From: Flavobacteriales bacterium
Lineage (GTDB): Bacteria; Bacteroidota; Bacteroidia; Flavobacteriales_F; PHOS-HE28
Assembly (NCBI GenBank): GCA_016721825.1
Contig: JADKHI010000006.1
Span: 62,001 to 126,000, forward strand
Length of the DNA stretch: 64,000 bases
Reading direction: 5' to 3'
A program made the position numbers and the translations under genes. Under the pieces are notes generated by a model. The model did no database searches and was not told the DNA's origin. It was given only the letters and a program-made list of their open reading frames with translations. Positions 27,839 to 37,389 of this stretch are shown here, in pieces; positions within the stretch are counted from its first letter, which is position 1, and the number at the start of each line of letters is the position of its first letter.

Positions 27839-28310
27839 GATTGATGTGATGAACAAGGATGATCGAGTACCTGTGGACCAGTTGAGCGAGCTTGTTGCTG
27901 GCATGGACATACCTGGCGCAAAAGAGCGCCCCACAATCCGATACGCACTAGCAACGGATCCTGTGCCAGCTTGCATCAGCACGGACGAAAGGCCCATCGC
28001 ACAAGGGTCCTGAATGCGGCGCAGTGGAATGGATCACTCAGGGCGTGGGGAGATACCACCCCCTTCGTTGCTATCCTTCCACAGAACGAAGCCTCTGACC
28101 GCAGAGGTGAAAGCTTCGCTGCCGGGATCCCAAAAGCACGACCGCGGATGACGCAGGCACTGAAGAACTTGCAAGCACGCCCCGGCAACCTGCCAGTGCG
28201 ACTTCAAGCTGAAGAGGACCGCTGGGCCTCCGAGAACCGAACCACTGTCCTGGAGGATACCAAGTGACCACGAAGCACGACGGTACTTTTGCGGACCTAA
28301 AGCGATCGGC
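27839..28310. other. Intergenic region with hairpin
   Basis: About 470 bp between the divergent dps and oxidoreductase genes. A two-part hairpin is visible: CGAAGC (28087-28092) with GCTTCG (28113-28118), and inside it CCTCTG (28092-28097) with CAGAGG (28102-28107). I see no convincing gene. It should contain the promoters of both divergent genes. Confidence 0.5.
28284..28291 (+). promoter_or_regulatory. Candidate -7 promoter box (TACTTTTG)
   Basis: TACTTTTG matches the Bacteroidota sigma-A -7 consensus TAnnTTTG exactly and lies 19 bp before the oxidoreductase ATG. I could not find a convincing -33 TTG at the usual distance, so support is partial. Confidence 0.35.
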
Positions 28311-29372
28311 ATGGCACACTTGGAACTGGGACTGGACACCTTCGGCGATGTAACGCTGGGGCCTGATGGGCAACCACTTTCGCACGCTGAGGTCTTGCGC
28401 AATGTGGTGGCCGAGGCCGAGCTGGCCGATCGCCTGGGTCTCCATTTCTTCGGCGTGGGAGAACACCACCGTTCGGACTTCGCGGTAAGCGCGCCCGAAG
28501 TGCTGCTTGCTGCTATCGCCGGGCGCACCGCCACGATCCGCTTGGGATCGGCCGTAACCGTGTTGAGCAGTGATGATCCCGTGCGCGTGTTCCAACGTTT
28601 CTCCACCTTGGATGCGGTCTCCAATGGTCGCGCGGAAGTGATCATCGGTCGCGGCTCGTTCACCGAATCGTTCCCGCTCTTCGGGCTGGACCTTGCGCAA
28701 TACGATGTGCTCTTCAACGAACGCCTGGCGCTCTTCGCAGAACTGCTGAAGGAAGGTCCGGTGACCTGGAGCGGTCGCACCCGCAGTGCGCTGAAGGACC
28801 AGCGCGTGTACCCACCTACCGAAAGTGGCCACCTGCGGACATGGATCGGCGTGGGTGGGACACCCGCCTCTGTGGTGCGTGCCGCACGCTACGGCTTCCC
28901 GCTGATGCTCGCCATCATCGGGGGCGACCCGCGCGCCTTCGCGCCGTACGTGGAGCTTTACCATCAGTCGTTGGCCGAGGCCGGGCGTGGCGCGCTGCCC
29001 ATCGGGGCGCACAGCCCCGGCTATATCGCTGACACGGATGAACAGGCGCGCGAAGAGCTTTGGCCGCACTACGCCGCCATGCACGACCGCATCGGTGCCG
29101 AACGCGGATGGCCGCCGCTCACACGTGCCGGCTTCGAACAGAGCGCCGGAGCCAACGGCGCCTTGTGCGTGGGTTCACCAGCGACCGTGGCCGCCAAGAT
29201 CGTTCGCACAACAAAGGCGCTTCGCCTCTCGCGCTTCGATATGAAGTACAGCGCTGGCACCTTGCCGCATGCTTTGATGATGCGCAGCATTGAGCTGTAT
29301 GGTGACCAAGTGGCGCCCTTGGTCCGCGAAGCCATGCAGGAAGGGGTGTCCGCGAACTCGCCTACCACCTGA
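28311..29372 (+). CDS. LLM-class flavin-dependent oxidoreductase
   Basis: A 353-residue luciferase-like monooxygenase family protein (TIM barrel using FMN or F420). Landmarks: MAHLELGLDTFGDV, FFGVGEHHRSDFAVSAPEV (the EHH motif of the family), AVTVLSSDDPVRVFQRFSTL, GRAEVIIGRGSFTESFPLFG, TWIGVGGTPASVVRAARYG, and the C-terminal GSPATVAAKIVR. The EHH-xxxF layout is typical of the group with MsnO8-like or alkanal monooxygenase-like members, but the substrate cannot be predicted. It is monocistronic by context, with a candidate promoter directly upstream. Confidence 0.9.
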   Translation: MAHLELGLDTFGDVTLGPDGQPLSHAEVLRNVVAEAELADRLGLHFFGVGEHHRSDFAVSAPEVLLAAIAGRTATIRLGSAVTVLSSDDPVRVFQRFSTLDAVSNGRAEVIIGRGSFTESFPLFGLDLAQYDVLFNERLALFAELLKEGPVTWSGRTRSALKDQRVYPPTESGHLRTWIGVGGTPASVVRAARYGFPLMLAIIGGDPRAFAPYVELYHQSLAEAGRGALPIGAHSPGYIADTDEQAREELWPHYAAMHDRIGAERGWPPLTRAGFEQSAGANGALCVGSPATVAAKIVRTTKALRLSRFDMKYSAGTLPHALMMRSIELYGDQVAPLVREAMQEGVSANSPTT

Positions 29373-29513
29373 GCGCCGTTGGCGGATCGTTCGGAAGCCG
29401 AAAAGCCCGGCGGTCAGCCAGGCCTTTCGGGTGATCGGTCGCCGTGCTTACGATGGGGTCACCGAACGCAAGGTGCATACGTAGGAGGCTTACGGGCCAC
29501 CACCGGACCGATG

Positions 29514-29900
29514 TTACTTGGTCGTCTTCACACTCCGACCAGCGCACCACTTCTGCCACTGGGCATACTGATCAGTGGTGAGCGTGGCCTGGATGATGGC
29601 CGCGTGACGCTCCATTTCCGCTTGATGCGCATCCTTCTTCTCCGGGGTCATGGCCTCTTTCATGGCGGCGCATTCGGACTTGCAAGTGGCTTGGGCGGTC
29701 TCCACTTTGGCAAGCTGTTCAGCATTCAGGCTGAGGTTGGCCCATGTGGCCGCGTCACTGTCCATCATGCACGCATGATCGGAGATGAGCGACATGGGCT
29801 GCGTACCCTTCTCCTTGGGCGTAAGGGTGGGCGTCGTCTGTGCGGAAACGCTGACCCCACTGAGCAGGGCGAACGCGAAGGCAATGAGATTGAGTTTCAT
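29514..29900 (-). CDS. Small exported helical protein, unknown function
   Basis: A 128-residue protein with signal peptide MKLNLIAFAFALLSGVSVSA. The mature part begins with a Thr-rich segment and then forms an amphipathic helical stretch rich in Lys, Glu and Ala (SLNAEQLAKVETAQATCKSE, ERHAAIIQATLTTDQYAQW). LTxxQ.AkVe and LTxdQYAqW echo Spy/CpxP-like or other periplasmic metal-stress helical proteins common in Bacteroidota. Four Cys are present. The start at 29900 is chosen by the signal peptide and by an 18-bp leader identical to that of the divergent csbD-type gene. Confidence 0.65.
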   Translation of the reverse strand: MKLNLIAFAFALLSGVSVSAQTTPTLTPKEKGTQPMSLISDHACMMDSDAATWANLSLNAEQLAKVETAQATCKSECAAMKEAMTPEKKDAHQAEMERHAAIIQATLTTDQYAQWQKWCAGRSVKTTK

Positions 29901-29913
29901 GGTCGTTGGGTTT
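29896..29913 (-). promoter_or_regulatory. Shared 18-bp leader, copy 1
   Basis: Read on the minus strand this is AAACCCAACGACCATGAA, running through the start codon of the small exported protein. The identical 18 bp occur at 30161-30178 at the start of the CsbD-type gene. No purine-rich Shine-Dalgarno is present; the conserved block may be a translational element or footprint of common ancestry. Confidence 0.5.
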
Positions 29914-30160
29914 ATGGGTTCGCCTCCCTCGAAGGCAAGTCCGATGCCGGTACCACCAGCATTCAACCTTTCCCATACAGGCCGGTGGTTCCACGTGTTC
30001 CTGGCGCACTCGAAGTGCGGTCCTCCATGGGTGATCCGTACCCCACGGTGTTGCCAACACTACCCAGACGGACAACCGCCTCCTGCCTCGAGAACTGTCC
30101 CGGACCAGCAACGATGGGGGATACGTGGAACTGGCACGGGCCATGGAGACATCCACATCA

Positions 30161-30178
30161 AAACCCAACGACCATGAA
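30161..30178 (+). promoter_or_regulatory. Shared 18-bp leader, copy 2
   Basis: AAACCCAACGACCATGAA spans the ATG of the CsbD-type gene and is identical to the leader of the divergent gene at 29900. A looser version (AAACCCCTACGAAC-ATG) precedes the start at 25437. The 250 bp between the two copies hold no gene I can support. Confidence 0.5.
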
Positions 30179-30389
30179 CAGCGTGAACGACAAGATCAAG
30201 GGCAACTGGAACGAGCTGAAAGGCAAGTTGAAGCAGCAGTATGCCGACCTCACGGACAACGACCTGCTGTACGTAGAGGGAAAGGAGGACGAACTGCACG
30301 GTCGCCTGCAGCAGAAGCTGGGCAAAACCAAGGACGAGGTGAACTCGATGATCGAGCGCCTCACTGCTACAGAGCAGTCCAAGGCCTGA
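30174..30389 (+). CDS. CsbD-like stress protein
   Basis: A 71-residue hydrophilic protein of the CsbD family: MNSVNDKIKGNWNELKGKLK, DLTDNDLLYVEGKEDELHGR and LQQKLGKTKDEVNSMIERL are the diagnostic blocks. CsbD proteins are strongly induced in general stress and stationary phase; their molecular role is unknown. The start is unambiguous. It is followed 19 bp later by a GC-rich hairpin. The Dps gene nearby belongs to the same physiological class. Confidence 0.9.
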   Translation: MNSVNDKIKGNWNELKGKLKQQYADLTDNDLLYVEGKEDELHGRLQQKLGKTKDEVNSMIERLTATEQSKA

Positions 30390-30408
30390 TCATCCTTCTC
30401 AGTATGAG

Positions 30409-30435
30409 CGGCCCGGGGATCGATCCTCCGGGCCG
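30409..30435 (+). terminator. GC-rich hairpin after the CsbD-type gene
   Basis: CGGCCCGG (30409-30416), loop of 11 bases, CCGGGCCG (30428-30435), followed by TTCTG. Likely an intrinsic terminator with a weak U-tract. Confidence 0.55.
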
Positions 30436-30526
30436 TTCTGCGTTCCCCCTTATCCACATTCTCCTCTTCAGATCACGGTGATCACCGGATGCCGGGGCGA
30501 GGAGCGATCATGGACCTTTGCACCCG

Positions 30527-33500
30527 ATGAAAAGTGTCCGGACCGTACTTCGGAGCCTGATGGCGGCCGTTTGTGTGTTTGCTTTAGCGAGTGCGGCGTA
30601 TGCGCAGCCTCCTTTGGTGGCCAACGCCGGTCCAGCCACGTTGACCATGTGCAGCAATGGTCAGGTGACCTTGGGTGGCGCCCCAACGGCCAGCGGCGGC
30701 CAAGGTCCCTACTCCTACTTATGGACACCAGCCGCGGGATTGAGCAGCACCACGGTGGCCAACCCGGTGTGCACTGTGAACACCACCACGCTCTACACCG
30801 TGACCGTGACCGACGCCGGAGGAGCCACGCAGACGGACAACATCAACGTGGTGGTGAACGCTGCTGCTGATGCAGGCCTTGTGCTACAAGCCCCCGCCGT
30901 GCAGACCAACTTCAACGGGCTGGTGACCTTCAGCCTCTGCGACCCTGCCCTGAGCTGGAATTTCAGCGTTGACGATGCCAGCACGGCCATTCCGGCAGGC
31001 AGCACCTTCAGCATCAACTGGGGTGATGGCAGTCCGCTGTACAGTCCTGCTGCGGGCGGATGGAGCACGACGCATACGTATGCGCAGGGTCTCCATACGC
31101 TCACCTATACCATCACCTCAGGCAGCTGCACGGACACGGAGCAGTTCCAGGTATTCCTAGGCACGAACCCCGGCGGTGGCATCAGCACTAATCCGAACAC
31201 CAACATCTGCACCGGAGGCAGCCTGCCCTTCTTCCTGAACAACGTGATGACCAATACACCGGGCACCACGTACCTGATCGACTTCGGAGACGGCACGGAC
31301 ACCCTCTTGCAACAGCCGCCCCCTGCCGTGATCAACCATGTGTATAACGTGAGCAGTTGCCCTGGCGGAAGCTTCACAGTGATGTTCACCGCTCAGAACC
31401 CCTGCGACCAGACGAACGGGCAGATCAGCCCCATTCGCGTGAGCCAGACCCCTGTGGTGGACTTCAGCCTTAGCACGGACACGGTGTGCGTGAACAGCGT
31501 GGTGACGGCCACGGACGCGAGCCTTGGATTGCAGGCACCACAATGCACGCAACCGAAACACCTGTGGAGCGTGAGCCCAGCCGCTGGCTGGGTGCTCAGC
31601 AGTGGCAGCCTAGGCAACACGAACGGGCAGCCCGGCAACCCCGGATTGTGGACCGGTGGCAGCGCGAGCCTTGGTGTGCAGTTCACCGCGCCGGGCACCT
31701 ATACCATTACCGATGTGGTGGGCAACGTGTGCGGTTTCGATACGCTAAGCCGCAGCATCTGCGTTGAAGCACCACCAGTCCCCGCCTTCACCCTCGCACC
31801 CAACCCCATCTGCCAGGGCCAGCAGGTCACCACCGACAACACCAGCACAAGTCCGAACAGCTGTCTCACACGTTACCAGTGGCAGGTGACGCAGACAACG
31901 AGCTATTGCAACAGCGGCAGCACCACTTCTTATGTGGGAGGCACGAGCGCCACCAGCTTCGAGCCGGTGATCCTGTTCAGCAGCGCGGGGGTGTACAACG
32001 TGATACTGCAAGCCATCAACAGTTGCCCGATCGTTCAGGTGACGCAGCCGGTTACCGTGGTCGGCCCGCCGCAGGTGAGCGTGTTCCCTGTGGGGCCGTT
32101 GTGCGCAGGGCAGAGCATCTTTCCGTTGGCCACCTTTCAGCAGTGCGGCGGCACATTGAACACGGCGCAGTGGACCACCACCGGAGGAAGCCCGGCCAGC
32201 GTGACAGCGAACAGTCCGGGCGGCATCAGCTATGCCAACGCGGGCAACTTCAATGTGAACGTGAGCGTGAGCAACCAGTGCGGTACGGCCACGGCAACGG
32301 CTCCTTTGGTGGTGAACCCCGTGGCCCCGAACGCGAACGCGACGGCCACCCCCACGACCCTCTGCGCAGGAGCCACGATCCAACTGGGCGCGAACACGAT
32401 CCCGGGCGCTACTTACAGCTGGACAGGACCGAACGGCTTCACAAGCACGCTTGAGGACCCAAGCATACCGAACGCTACGGTGGCCATGAGCGGCACCTAC
32501 ACGGTCACCGCCACCATCGGCATCGTCTGTGCCGGTCCGCCGAGCTCGGTGGTGGTAACGGTGAACCCGGCGCCAGTGCTCACGATCACACCGAACAACC
32601 CGAGCATCTGTGCTGGCGCGAACGTGAGCTTGACGGCCAACGGCGGCAGTGGCTACACCTGGACGGCCAACGGCGCTCCGGCCGGTGTGGGCACTACCAT
32701 CCTCGTGAACCCCGTGATCACCACTACCTACATCGTGAACGGTGCTGGACTGGGTTGTAGCGGTACCGCGAGCACGACCGTAACGGTGAACCCCTTGCCC
32801 GTGGTGAACGCAGGACCGGATCAGTCGCTGTGTAACCAGCCGATCGGTACGCAGCTGGTGGGCGTGCCTGCTGGTGGCACTTGGAGCGGAAGCCCGAACG
32901 TGACCGCAGGCGGCATGTTCACCCCGAACGGTGTGGGCACCTTCACGCTTACCTATACGTACACCAACGCGAGCAACTGCACCGCCACCGATCAAGTGGA
33001 TGTTGTCGTGGCCCCCGTGAACGCACCGGCCAACGCGGGTCCGGATGTGAGCGTTTGCGTAGGCGCAGCGCCCTTCGTACTTGCGGGTGTACCTGCTGGC
33101 GGAGCGTGGAGCGGCAGCGCGAACGTAACGGCGGGGGGAACCTTCACACCAGGCACGGCCGGCACCTTCAACCTCACGTACACCAGCGGCAGCGGTACCT
33201 GCCAGACCAGCGATGTGGCCATCGTGACCGTGAACCCCTTGCCCGTGGTGGATGCGGGCAACGCCATCAGCGTGTGCTTGAGCGCTGCAACGGTGGCCTT
33301 GAACGGAACACCGGCTGGCGGCACATGGACCGGCACGGGTGTCACGGGCAGCACCTTTAACCCGGCCGCAGCGGGCATAGGCAGCTTCAACCTCACGTAC
33401 ACCTACACCAACGCGAACAACTGCACTGCCAGCGACATCGTGAACGCGACGGTGAACCCCTTGCCAACGAGCAACGCCGGTCCGGACCTGAACCTCTGCG

Positions 33501-36500
33501 ACCAGCCTATCGCGACGCAGCTTGCCGGCGTTCCTGCAGGCGGCTCATGGAGCGGACCGAACACAACAGCCGGTGGCAGTTTCACACCGAACGGAACGGG
33601 CACCTTCACCGTGTACTACACCGTGACCAACGCGAGCAACTGCACGGCGGTGGACAGTGCTGTGGTGACGGTGAGCCCCGTGACGAACCCTGCGAACGCG
33701 GGTGCGGACCAGAGCGTGTGCGTGGGCAGCGCGAACCTCAACCTCGTGGGCCTACCTGCGGGCGGAACGTGGAGCGGTACCGGTGTAACTGCGGGTGGCG
33801 TGTTCACCCCGAGCACGGCGGGCACCTTCCTTCTCACCTATGCTGTGGGCAGCGGTACCTGTGTGACGCAGGACCTCATGCTCGTTACTGTGAACCCACT
33901 GCCAACGGTTCTGACACCCGGCAATAGTGTGCTCTGCGTGAACTGGCCGGTGATACAATACATCCCCACGCTCGCGGGCGGAGTGTGGAGCGGACCAGTG
34001 ATCACCCAGGCCGGCGACTTCGATCCGGCGTTGAGCGGTGTTGGTGTCTTCAACCTGCTTTACACCTATACGGATGCGAACGGCTGCGTGGACGACGATG
34101 CCATGCAGGTGACGGTGAACCCACTGCCCGTGGTGAACGCAGGGAACGACCAGATCTACTGCGACCAACCCATTCCGCAACAGCTGGTGGGCACTCCGGC
34201 CGGCGGCACGTGGAGCGGTCCCAACGTGAGCGCTAGCGGCCTGTTCACACCGAACGGCCTTGGGGTGAGCACGGTGACCTACAGCTACACCGATGGCAAC
34301 TTCTGTACGAACACCGACCAGGCGGACATCACGGTGATCCCCGTGGTCAACCCGGCGAGCGCAGGCCCGGACCAGTTCGTGTGCATTGGCAGCGCGGCCT
34401 TTCAATTGACAGGTCTGCCTGCAGGCGGAACATGGAGCGGCAGCGTGTACGTGAACGCGAGCGGTCTCTTCGACCCCAGCGTGGACGGCGTGTATGTGCT
34501 CACATACAGTGAAGGCAGCGGCACCTGTGTGACCCAGGACCAAGTGACTGTGACCGTGTACGCCCTACCGGTCGTTGACGCCGGGCCGAACGTAAGCGCC
34601 TGTTTCGATGGCGGCGTACAGACCGTGGTGGGCAGTCCAGCGGGCGGTACATGGAGCGGTGCGGGCATCACCGATCCGTTGTTGGGCCTGTTCGATCCTT
34701 CGCAGACGGGCCCCGGTCCCTTCGGCCTCACGTACACCTACACCGACCCTTTCACCACCTGCACGAACAGTGATGGCACCACGCTCACTGTGGAACCGTT
34801 GCCTGTGGCCGACTTCGGCAACGCTCCCATCGCCTGTGTGAACGCGCCTTTCCCCTTCACCGACCAAAGCATCGGCGCCACGGGCTGGCAGTGGGACTTC
34901 GGTGATGGCCTGGGCACGAGCAACGCGCAGAACCCATCGTACACCTATGCCGATACAGGCGTGTACGTGGTGACACTGATCGCGAGCACGAGCGCAGGTT
35001 GCGATGACACGCTCAGCACCACGCTCACGGTATGGGAACCACCGACCGTGGCCTTCAGCCTTGCTCCGGTGAACGGGTGTGGTCCGCTGCCGGTGAACTT
35101 CACGAACAACAGCACGGGCACTGGTATCGGGTACGCTTGGGACTTCGGCAACGGCATGGCCAGCGTGCTGCAGAACCCGCCCTCGGTGAACTATGTGGCA
35201 AGCGCATACGCCGACACGATCTACACCATCACATTGACCGCGACGAACCTCTGCGGCTCGGTGCAGGCACAGGACATCGTCACGGTATTCCCCACGCCCA
35301 CCGCCATCTTCGGTCCGGACCTGAACACCGGTTGTTCGCCCTGGACGCCCACATTCAGCAACGTGACCATCGGGCAGGCGGACACTTACTTCTGGGACTT
35401 CGGTGATGGCACCACGCTAGCGAGCTTGGACAGTCTGGTGCAGCACACCTACACCACCGGCGTCAACGACACCACCTTCACCGTTACGCTCATTGCAACG
35501 AACGCTTGTGGCAGTGACACCGCGACCTACGATGTGACCGTGCAGCCGAACACCGTCACTGCCTTCTTCAACACCGACACCTTGCAGGGCTGCGCGCCGC
35601 TCACGGTGAACTTCACGCAGTACAGCATCGGCTCCACCAACTGGGGTTGGGACTTCGGTGATAGCAACGTGAGCACGCAGCAGAGCCCCACGCACACCTA
35701 CACGGGCCCCGGCACCTACATCGTGCAGCTCTTCGTGGACAACGGTTGCAGCTACGACACCACGACACAGGTGATCACCGTGTTCCCCAGCCCCATCGTC
35801 GCCTTCGACTGGGCACCGGACAGTGTGTGCGCGAACGAACCTTTCCAGTTCACCAACCTGACAGCGAACACGGCCAACATCGTGTGGACCTTCGGCGATG
35901 GAACGGGCAGCGTACTCAGCAACCCCGTACACACCTATGCGGGCACCGGTACCTACAACGTCACCGCCACGGTGACCTCTTCGATCAATGGTTGTGAGGC
36001 TTCGCTCACGCAGCCTGTAACGGTAAAGACCACACCCATCGCTTCGCTCAGTCCACAGCCGAACAGCGGATGCACCCCTGTGGCCGTGCAGTTCCAGAAC
36101 ACGAGCACCAATGCCGATTTCTACACGTGGGACTTCGGTGACGGCAACAGCAGTGGCCTGCCTGCCCCGGCGCACACGTATGGCACAGCGGGCACTTACA
36201 TCATCCAATTGATCGCGCAGAACCTGAACGGTTGCGTGGATACTGCTTACACGCAGGTGGTGGCCTTCCCTGTGCCTTCCGCGGCCTTCACCTACACGCC
36301 TGACAGCAGCTGCGTGAGCCCCGCGACCGTGCAGTTCAGCAACCAATCGCAAGGGGCCATCAACTTCGCCTGGACCTTCGGGAACAACCAGAGCAGCCCA
36401 TTGAACGAACCGAGCGTGACCTATGCGGCACCCGGCACCTATGCGATCCAACTGACGGCACAGAACGCCTTCGGCTGCACGGCCACTGCAACGGATGTCT

Positions 36501-37285
36501 TCACCGTGTATCCAACGCCTGAAGCGCTCTTCACCGTGGAACCGCAACCCGGTTGCGACACGTATCCGGTCACCTTCCTGAACAACTCGGTGAACACCAT
36601 GGGCCAATGGTGGATGCTCGGCGATGGCACCTTCAGCAGCGATCTGGAACCGGTGAACATCTATCCAGGACCTGGACTGTATGATGTGATGCTCGTGGTG
36701 AACGGTGTGGGGGGCTGTCTGGATACGCTCGCGGTGGATGATGCCGTGCTGATCAACCCGAGCCCCGTGGCCGCGTTCAGCTTCGACACGCTACTGACGC
36801 TCGACAACGCCCTTCAGTTCACCAACGGAAGCAGCGGCGCCAGCAGCTACTTCTGGGACTTCGACGATGGAGAGACGTCCCAGTTGTTCGCGCCACTCCA
36901 CCTCTTCCCGGCCGATGGGGGCAGCCACACCGTCTGCTTGATCGCCATCAATGACCTGGGGTGCCCGGACACCACGTGCAAGTTCATCGAGGTGCCCGAG
37001 GACCCGCAGATCTTCGCCCCGAACGCCTTTACGCCGGATGGTGATGGTCTCAACGACAGCTTCCTGCCGATGCTGGACGGCTTCACCGGATCGCGTCCGC
37101 GCTTGTTGATCTTCAACCGCTGGGGCGAGGTGATCTACAACACCCTGCCGATCATTCCGTGGGACGGCAACTACAATGGTGCTCCGTGCAAGACGGATGT
37201 GTATGTGTGGAAAGTGATCGTGGATGACTACGGCGATGAGCGCGAGTTCATCGGGCACGTGACCTTGATCAGAGGCGACTACTGA
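30527..37285 (+). CDS. Giant PKD-repeat surface protein with T9SS type B (gliding-motility) C-terminus
   Basis: A 2252-residue exported protein. Signal peptide MKSVRTVLRSLMAAVCVFAL-ASAAYAQ. Residues about 25-750 hold Ig/PKD-like domains. About 760-1420 is an array of nine units with the signature (V/A/T)GxPAGGTWSG and FxxxxxGxFxLTYTYT, each about 70 residues. About 1440-2060 is an array of nine PKD domains (variants of WDFGDG). The end (FAPNAFTPDGDGLNDSFLP, IFNRWGEVIYNT, DVYVWKVIVDD) is the CHU_C type B sorting domain. The role is probably adhesion or matrix formation at the surface. ATG at 30527 is preferred over an in-frame TTG nine bases upstream. Confidence 0.9.
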   Translation: MKSVRTVLRSLMAAVCVFALASAAYAQPPLVANAGPATLTMCSNGQVTLGGAPTASGGQGPYSYLWTPAAGLSSTTVANPVCTVNTTTLYTVTVTDAGGATQTDNINVVVNAAADAGLVLQAPAVQTNFNGLVTFSLCDPALSWNFSVDDASTAIPAGSTFSINWGDGSPLYSPAAGGWSTTHTYAQGLHTLTYTITSGSCTDTEQFQVFLGTNPGGGISTNPNTNICTGGSLPFFLNNVMTNTPGTTYLIDFGDGTDTLLQQPPPAVINHVYNVSSCPGGSFTVMFTAQNPCDQTNGQISPIRVSQTPVVDFSLSTDTVCVNSVVTATDASLGLQAPQCTQPKHLWSVSPAAGWVLSSGSLGNTNGQPGNPGLWTGGSASLGVQFTAPGTYTITDVVGNVCGFDTLSRSICVEAPPVPAFTLAPNPICQGQQVTTDNTSTSPNSCLTRYQWQVTQTTSYCNSGSTTSYVGGTSATSFEPVILFSSAGVYNVILQAINSCPIVQVTQPVTVVGPPQVSVFPVGPLCAGQSIFPLATFQQCGGTLNTAQWTTTGGSPASVTANSPGGISYANAGNFNVNVSVSNQCGTATATAPLVVNPVAPNANATATPTTLCAGATIQLGANTIPGATYSWTGPNGFTSTLEDPSIPNATVAMSGTYTVTATIGIVCAGPPSSVVVTVNPAPVLTITPNNPSICAGANVSLTANGGSGYTWTANGAPAGVGTTILVNPVITTTYIVNGAGLGCSGTASTTVTVNPLPVVNAGPDQSLCNQPIGTQLVGVPAGGTWSGSPNVTAGGMFTPNGVGTFTLTYTYTNASNCTATDQVDVVVAPVNAPANAGPDVSVCVGAAPFVLAGVPAGGAWSGSANVTAGGTFTPGTAGTFNLTYTSGSGTCQTSDVAIVTVNPLPVVDAGNAISVCLSAATVALNGTPAGGTWTGTGVTGSTFNPAAAGIGSFNLTYTYTNANNCTASDIVNATVNPLPTSNAGPDLNLCDQPIATQLAGVPAGGSWSGPNTTAGGSFTPNGTGTFTVYYTVTNASNCTAVDSAVVTVSPVTNPANAGADQSVCVGSANLNLVGLPAGGTWSGTGVTAGGVFTPSTAGTFLLTYAVGSGTCVTQDLMLVTVNPLPTVLTPGNSVLCVNWPVIQYIPTLAGGVWSGPVITQAGDFDPALSGVGVFNLLYTYTDANGCVDDDAMQVTVNPLPVVNAGNDQIYCDQPIPQQLVGTPAGGTWSGPNVSASGLFTPNGLGVSTVTYSYTDGNFCTNTDQADITVIPVVNPASAGPDQFVCIGSAAFQLTGLPAGGTWSGSVYVNASGLFDPSVDGVYVLTYSEGSGTCVTQDQVTVTVYALPVVDAGPNVSACFDGGVQTVVGSPAGGTWSGAGITDPLLGLFDPSQTGPGPFGLTYTYTDPFTTCTNSDGTTLTVEPLPVADFGNAPIACVNAPFPFTDQSIGATGWQWDFGDGLGTSNAQNPSYTYADTGVYVVTLIASTSAGCDDTLSTTLTVWEPPTVAFSLAPVNGCGPLPVNFTNNSTGTGIGYAWDFGNGMASVLQNPPSVNYVASAYADTIYTITLTATNLCGSVQAQDIVTVFPTPTAIFGPDLNTGCSPWTPTFSNVTIGQADTYFWDFGDGTTLASLDSLVQHTYTTGVNDTTFTVTLIATNACGSDTATYDVTVQPNTVTAFFNTDTLQGCAPLTVNFTQYSIGSTNWGWDFGDSNVSTQQSPTHTYTGPGTYIVQLFVDNGCSYDTTTQVITVFPSPIVAFDWAPDSVCANEPFQFTNLTANTANIVWTFGDGTGSVLSNPVHTYAGTGTYNVTATVTSSINGCEASLTQPVTVKTTPIASLSPQPNSGCTPVAVQFQNTSTNADFYTWDFGDGNSSGLPAPAHTYGTAGTYIIQLIAQNLNGCVDTAYTQVVAFPVPSAAFTYTPDSSCVSPATVQFSNQSQGAINFAWTFGNNQSSPLNEPSVTYAAPGTYAIQLTAQNAFGCTATATDVFTVYPTPEALFTVEPQPGCDTYPVTFLNNSVNTMGQWWMLGDGTFSSDLEPVNIYPGPGLYDVMLVVNGVGGCLDTLAVDDAVLINPSPVAAFSFDTLLTLDNALQFTNGSSGASSYFWDFDDGETSQLFAPLHLFPADGGSHTVCLIAINDLGCPDTTCKFIEVPEDPQIFAPNAFTPDGDGLNDSFLPMLDGFTGSRPRLLIFNRWGEVIYNTLPIIPWDGNYNGAPCKTDVYVWKVIVDDYGDEREFIGHVTLIRGDY

Positions 37286-37358
37286 CCTACCGGGGTCCGT
37301 CACCTTGGGACTACAACGGTGTAGTCACATTGCCACAGGCTCGGCTCGGGGTCCGTGC

Positions 37359-37366
37359 GACCTTTG
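37359..37366 (+). promoter_or_regulatory. Candidate -7 promoter box (GACCTTTG)
   Basis: GACCTTTG matches TAnnTTTG at all specified positions except the first (G for T), 23 bp upstream of the ATG at 37390, with TTG at 37330-37332 as a possible -33 element. The same GACCTTTG octamer precedes the starts at 30527 and 52376. Confidence 0.3.
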
Positions 37367-37389
37367 CCTACCGAACTAAAACTGGACAC

